Source of the DNA: Anomaloglossus baeobatrachus
Lineage: Eukaryota; Chordata; Amphibia; Anura; Aromobatidae
Direction: 5' to 3'
Length of the DNA stretch: 64,000 bases
Assembly (NCBI RefSeq): GCF_048569485.1
Contig: NC_134364.1
Coordinates: 129,805,089-129,869,088 of the forward strand
The position numbers and the translations under genes were made by a program. Positions within the stretch are counted from its first letter, which is position 1; each line of letters opens with the position of its first letter. Shown piece after piece: positions 62,003-64,000 of the stretch. The notes below the pieces were generated by a model. It did not search any database and was not told where the DNA came from. It worked only from the letters and a program-made list of their open reading frames with translations.

Positions 62003-63189
62003 ACTGTATAAACTTTAATTTGTCTGATTACTTGATTGACTGCCGAAGAGGAATCTGGCGTGGAAGCGAAACCTGTAGGTCGGTTCACTTCGTTTTTAGA
62101 CATGTGGAGCTGTACCCCACTTTTGTAAGTGACCTAAGAAGTTACTCACTGCCACATAGGAGCTCAGACAGGAGCCCAAAGTGACCTGTCTGCTTTATCG
62201 TGACGCACTTCCTCAGTTCTGCAGATGGAAACATCAACGATGCTAAAGGTAAAAATCCAAAACTGAGCACCCAACAGACTCCCCCCTACACATCCTGGGG
62301 CATAGGCCCCCGTCATCTCACGGGTGGCGACCCTCATGCCTCGGTCTCTATCCTCTGCACAGGATACTACCTCCGTACATCGCATTCAGATGTCAGAGAC
62401 TTTTCACCTAGGTAAGATATGGGATGATTTTTCTCCAGCTTCTACCTCAGACAGCAGGACGGTGTCGGTGCTCCAGCTTTCCATAGAGTTGGGTTGGCAA
62501 GTTAGATCCAAGACTGCCTTTATGCTGCTGAGCACTTTGTACGTAAACTAACCAGGACGTCGCCGTAGAAAATGGGTGAGAGCTTTATCTCCAATGTCTG
62601 AATGAGCCCTGAGAAATACATCCTTACTTAGAAATTCTCCCATGTGGGCTTTATCCCACCTCTTAACATCCTAGGAGGGTCTCCTCATCTGATGGAGCAT
62701 TATCCCACCCAAGGATCCATATATTACCTTTCTGTGGGGCCAATGCAGGTCTGTGATTGTGACCCCCACAAACTCCAGTCCTCTAATCTGGGCTGAAAAC
62801 TCCTCCAGTAGTAGACAGTGTACTTAAATGCCCGGACTTTGAATTTTACCCCACCCACTGGGAAACCCTTAGCAAAAAGGTGGTTGGGGGGGGGGGTGGT
62901 AGACTCCCCCCTCACTACCACAACACTCGCAGGTCCTTTGTCATGGAGCTATTTGGACGTTCTTACAGCTTTCTGCCCGTGGTCTCTGGTACACATCCAG
63001 GCACAGGACAATTTCTGGAGAAGCCGGGGCCAGTGGCCTGATCCTCCAGTAGAGCACCACACTGTTCTGTGGATGTCAGAAGTCCTCAGACTAACACAAT
63101 GGCTCCAGTGCCCTCTCCAGCTCTATTGCTTCATATTTCCCCCATTATCCCTTCCACCATGATTGATTACTCTCAGTGAGAAAAACAAA
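62003..63189. other. Unassigned stretch downstream of POGZ
   Basis: No gene recognised. Near 62040-62085 a block with GCGAAACCTGTAGGTC (a stem-III-like hairpin after GAAA) weakly recalls the hammerhead-type motifs elsewhere in the window. A G run of about 13 lies near 62886. Confidence 0.5.
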
Positions 63190-64000
63190 GAAGGGAATTT
63201 TGTTACTTACCGTAAATTCCTTTTCTTCTAGCTCCTATTGGGAGACCCAGACGATTGGGTGTATAGCACTGCCTCCGGAGGCCACACAAAGCAATTACAC
63301 TAAAAAGTGTAAGGCCCCTCCCCTTCTGGCTATACACCCCCAGTGGGATCACTGGCTCACCAGTTTTAGTGCAAAAGCAAGAAGGAGGAAAGCCAATAAC
63401 TGGTTTAAACAAATTCACTCCGAAGTAACGTCGGAGAACTGAAAAACCATTCAACATGAACAACATGTGTACCCGAAAAACCACCAAAAATCCCGAAGGA
63501 CAACAGGGCGGGTGCTGGGTCTCCCAATAGGAGCTAGAAGAAAAGGAATTTACGGTAAGTAACAAAATTCCCTTCTTCTTCGGCGCTCCATTGGGAGACC
63601 CAGACGATTGGGACGTCCAAAAGCTGTCCCTGGGTGGGTAAAGAAATACCTCATGTTAGAGCTGCAAAGACAGCCCTCCCCTACGGGGAGGCAACTGCCG
63701 CCTGCAGGACTCTTCTACCTAGGCTGGCGTCCGCCGAAGCATAGGTATGCACCTGATAATGTATGGTGAAAGTGTGCAGACTCGACCAGGTAGCTGCCTG
63801 GCACACCTGTTGAGCCGTAGCCTGGTGTCGTAATGCCCAGGACGCACCCACGGCTCTGGTAGAATGGGCCTTCAGCCCTGATGGAACCGGAAGCCCAGCA
63901 GAACGGTAGGCTTCAAGAATTGGTTCTTTGATCCATCGAGCCAGGGTGGCTTTGGAAGCCTGCGACCCCTTGCGCTGGCCAGCGACAAGGACAAAGAGTG
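63190..64000 (-). mobile_element. Second DIRS copy, 3' part, running off right edge
   Basis: Minus orientation. It opens with the same terminal sequence as the 52690 end of the first copy (GGGAATTTTGTTACTTACCG), continues through the internal complementary region (to about 63640), and then encodes on the minus strand the C-terminal part of the tyrosine recombinase (QAAVTSP-like end, HSTRAVGASWALR region). Similarity to the first copy is high but not complete, so the two are separate insertions of one family. Confidence 0.88.

Overview
The window looks like nuclear DNA of an anuran amphibian (frog). It holds one host gene, POGZ, on the + strand, embedded in about 55 kb of transposable elements and minisatellites. 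The frog call rests on the mix of repeats: a T2/Kolobok-type MITE with TTAA target duplications, PIF/Harbinger-like MITEs, hAT and Tc1 elements, an L1/Tx1-type LINE, Ty3 retroelements, DIRS retrotransposons and hammerhead-ribozyme repeats. Species cannot be read from the sequence.

Left part (1-32 kb), no host gene. A minus-strand LTR element (1-1906) runs off the left edge and abuts an old Ty3 pol fragment. That fragment is split by a very young 3.86-kb LTR element (2078-5937) whose two 925-bp LTRs look identical and whose only long ORF carries a cold-shock domain. Next come a Harbinger-like MITE (6857-7428), a repeat holding about 46 copies of a 33-bp minisatellite (7852-10820), and a hAT element with its own minisatellite (11886-13987). 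A large decayed Ty3 element on the minus strand (14902-32223, 1109-bp LTRs) follows. It has been invaded by a near-perfect palindrome carrying two hammerhead ribozymes (17727-19202), a full-length LINE (19875-26020, itself hit by a hairpin insertion), a Harbinger-like MITE (27910-28467) and a solo LTR (29815-30755).

Middle part (32.2-39.6 kb). A 30-bp satellite array (32.48-38.96 kb) is interrupted by a Harbinger-like element that surrounds a 1.86-kb palindrome. A 60-bp-class minisatellite follows.

Right part (39.7-64 kb). A CpG-rich promoter with NRF1, Sp1 and CRE sites and a candidate non-coding exon (donor at 40151) is probably the start of POGZ. Its 14.7-kb first intron holds a 1.3-kb minisatellite, a Tc1 element, a 21-bp minisatellite and a deep nest: a TTAA-target element (45248-54639) contains a T2 foldback (45722-52803), which contains a whole-looking DIRS element (46606-52690), and also a second copy of its own family (52830-54128). 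The 18 coding exons of POGZ (54834-61139) join in frame to 1347 codons plus stop. They encode the zinc-finger array, the HP1-binding finger, a CENP-B-like helix-turn-helix, a pogo-type DDE domain and the C-terminal LEDGF-binding motif. A second DIRS copy, on the minus strand, runs off the right edge.

Most interesting points: the cold-shock-domain LTR element; the paired hammerhead ribozymes in a palindromic insertion of Penelope-like architecture; the loss of the third acidic residue of the POGZ DDE triad; and a symmetric splice-site pair at the ends of the DIRS elements.
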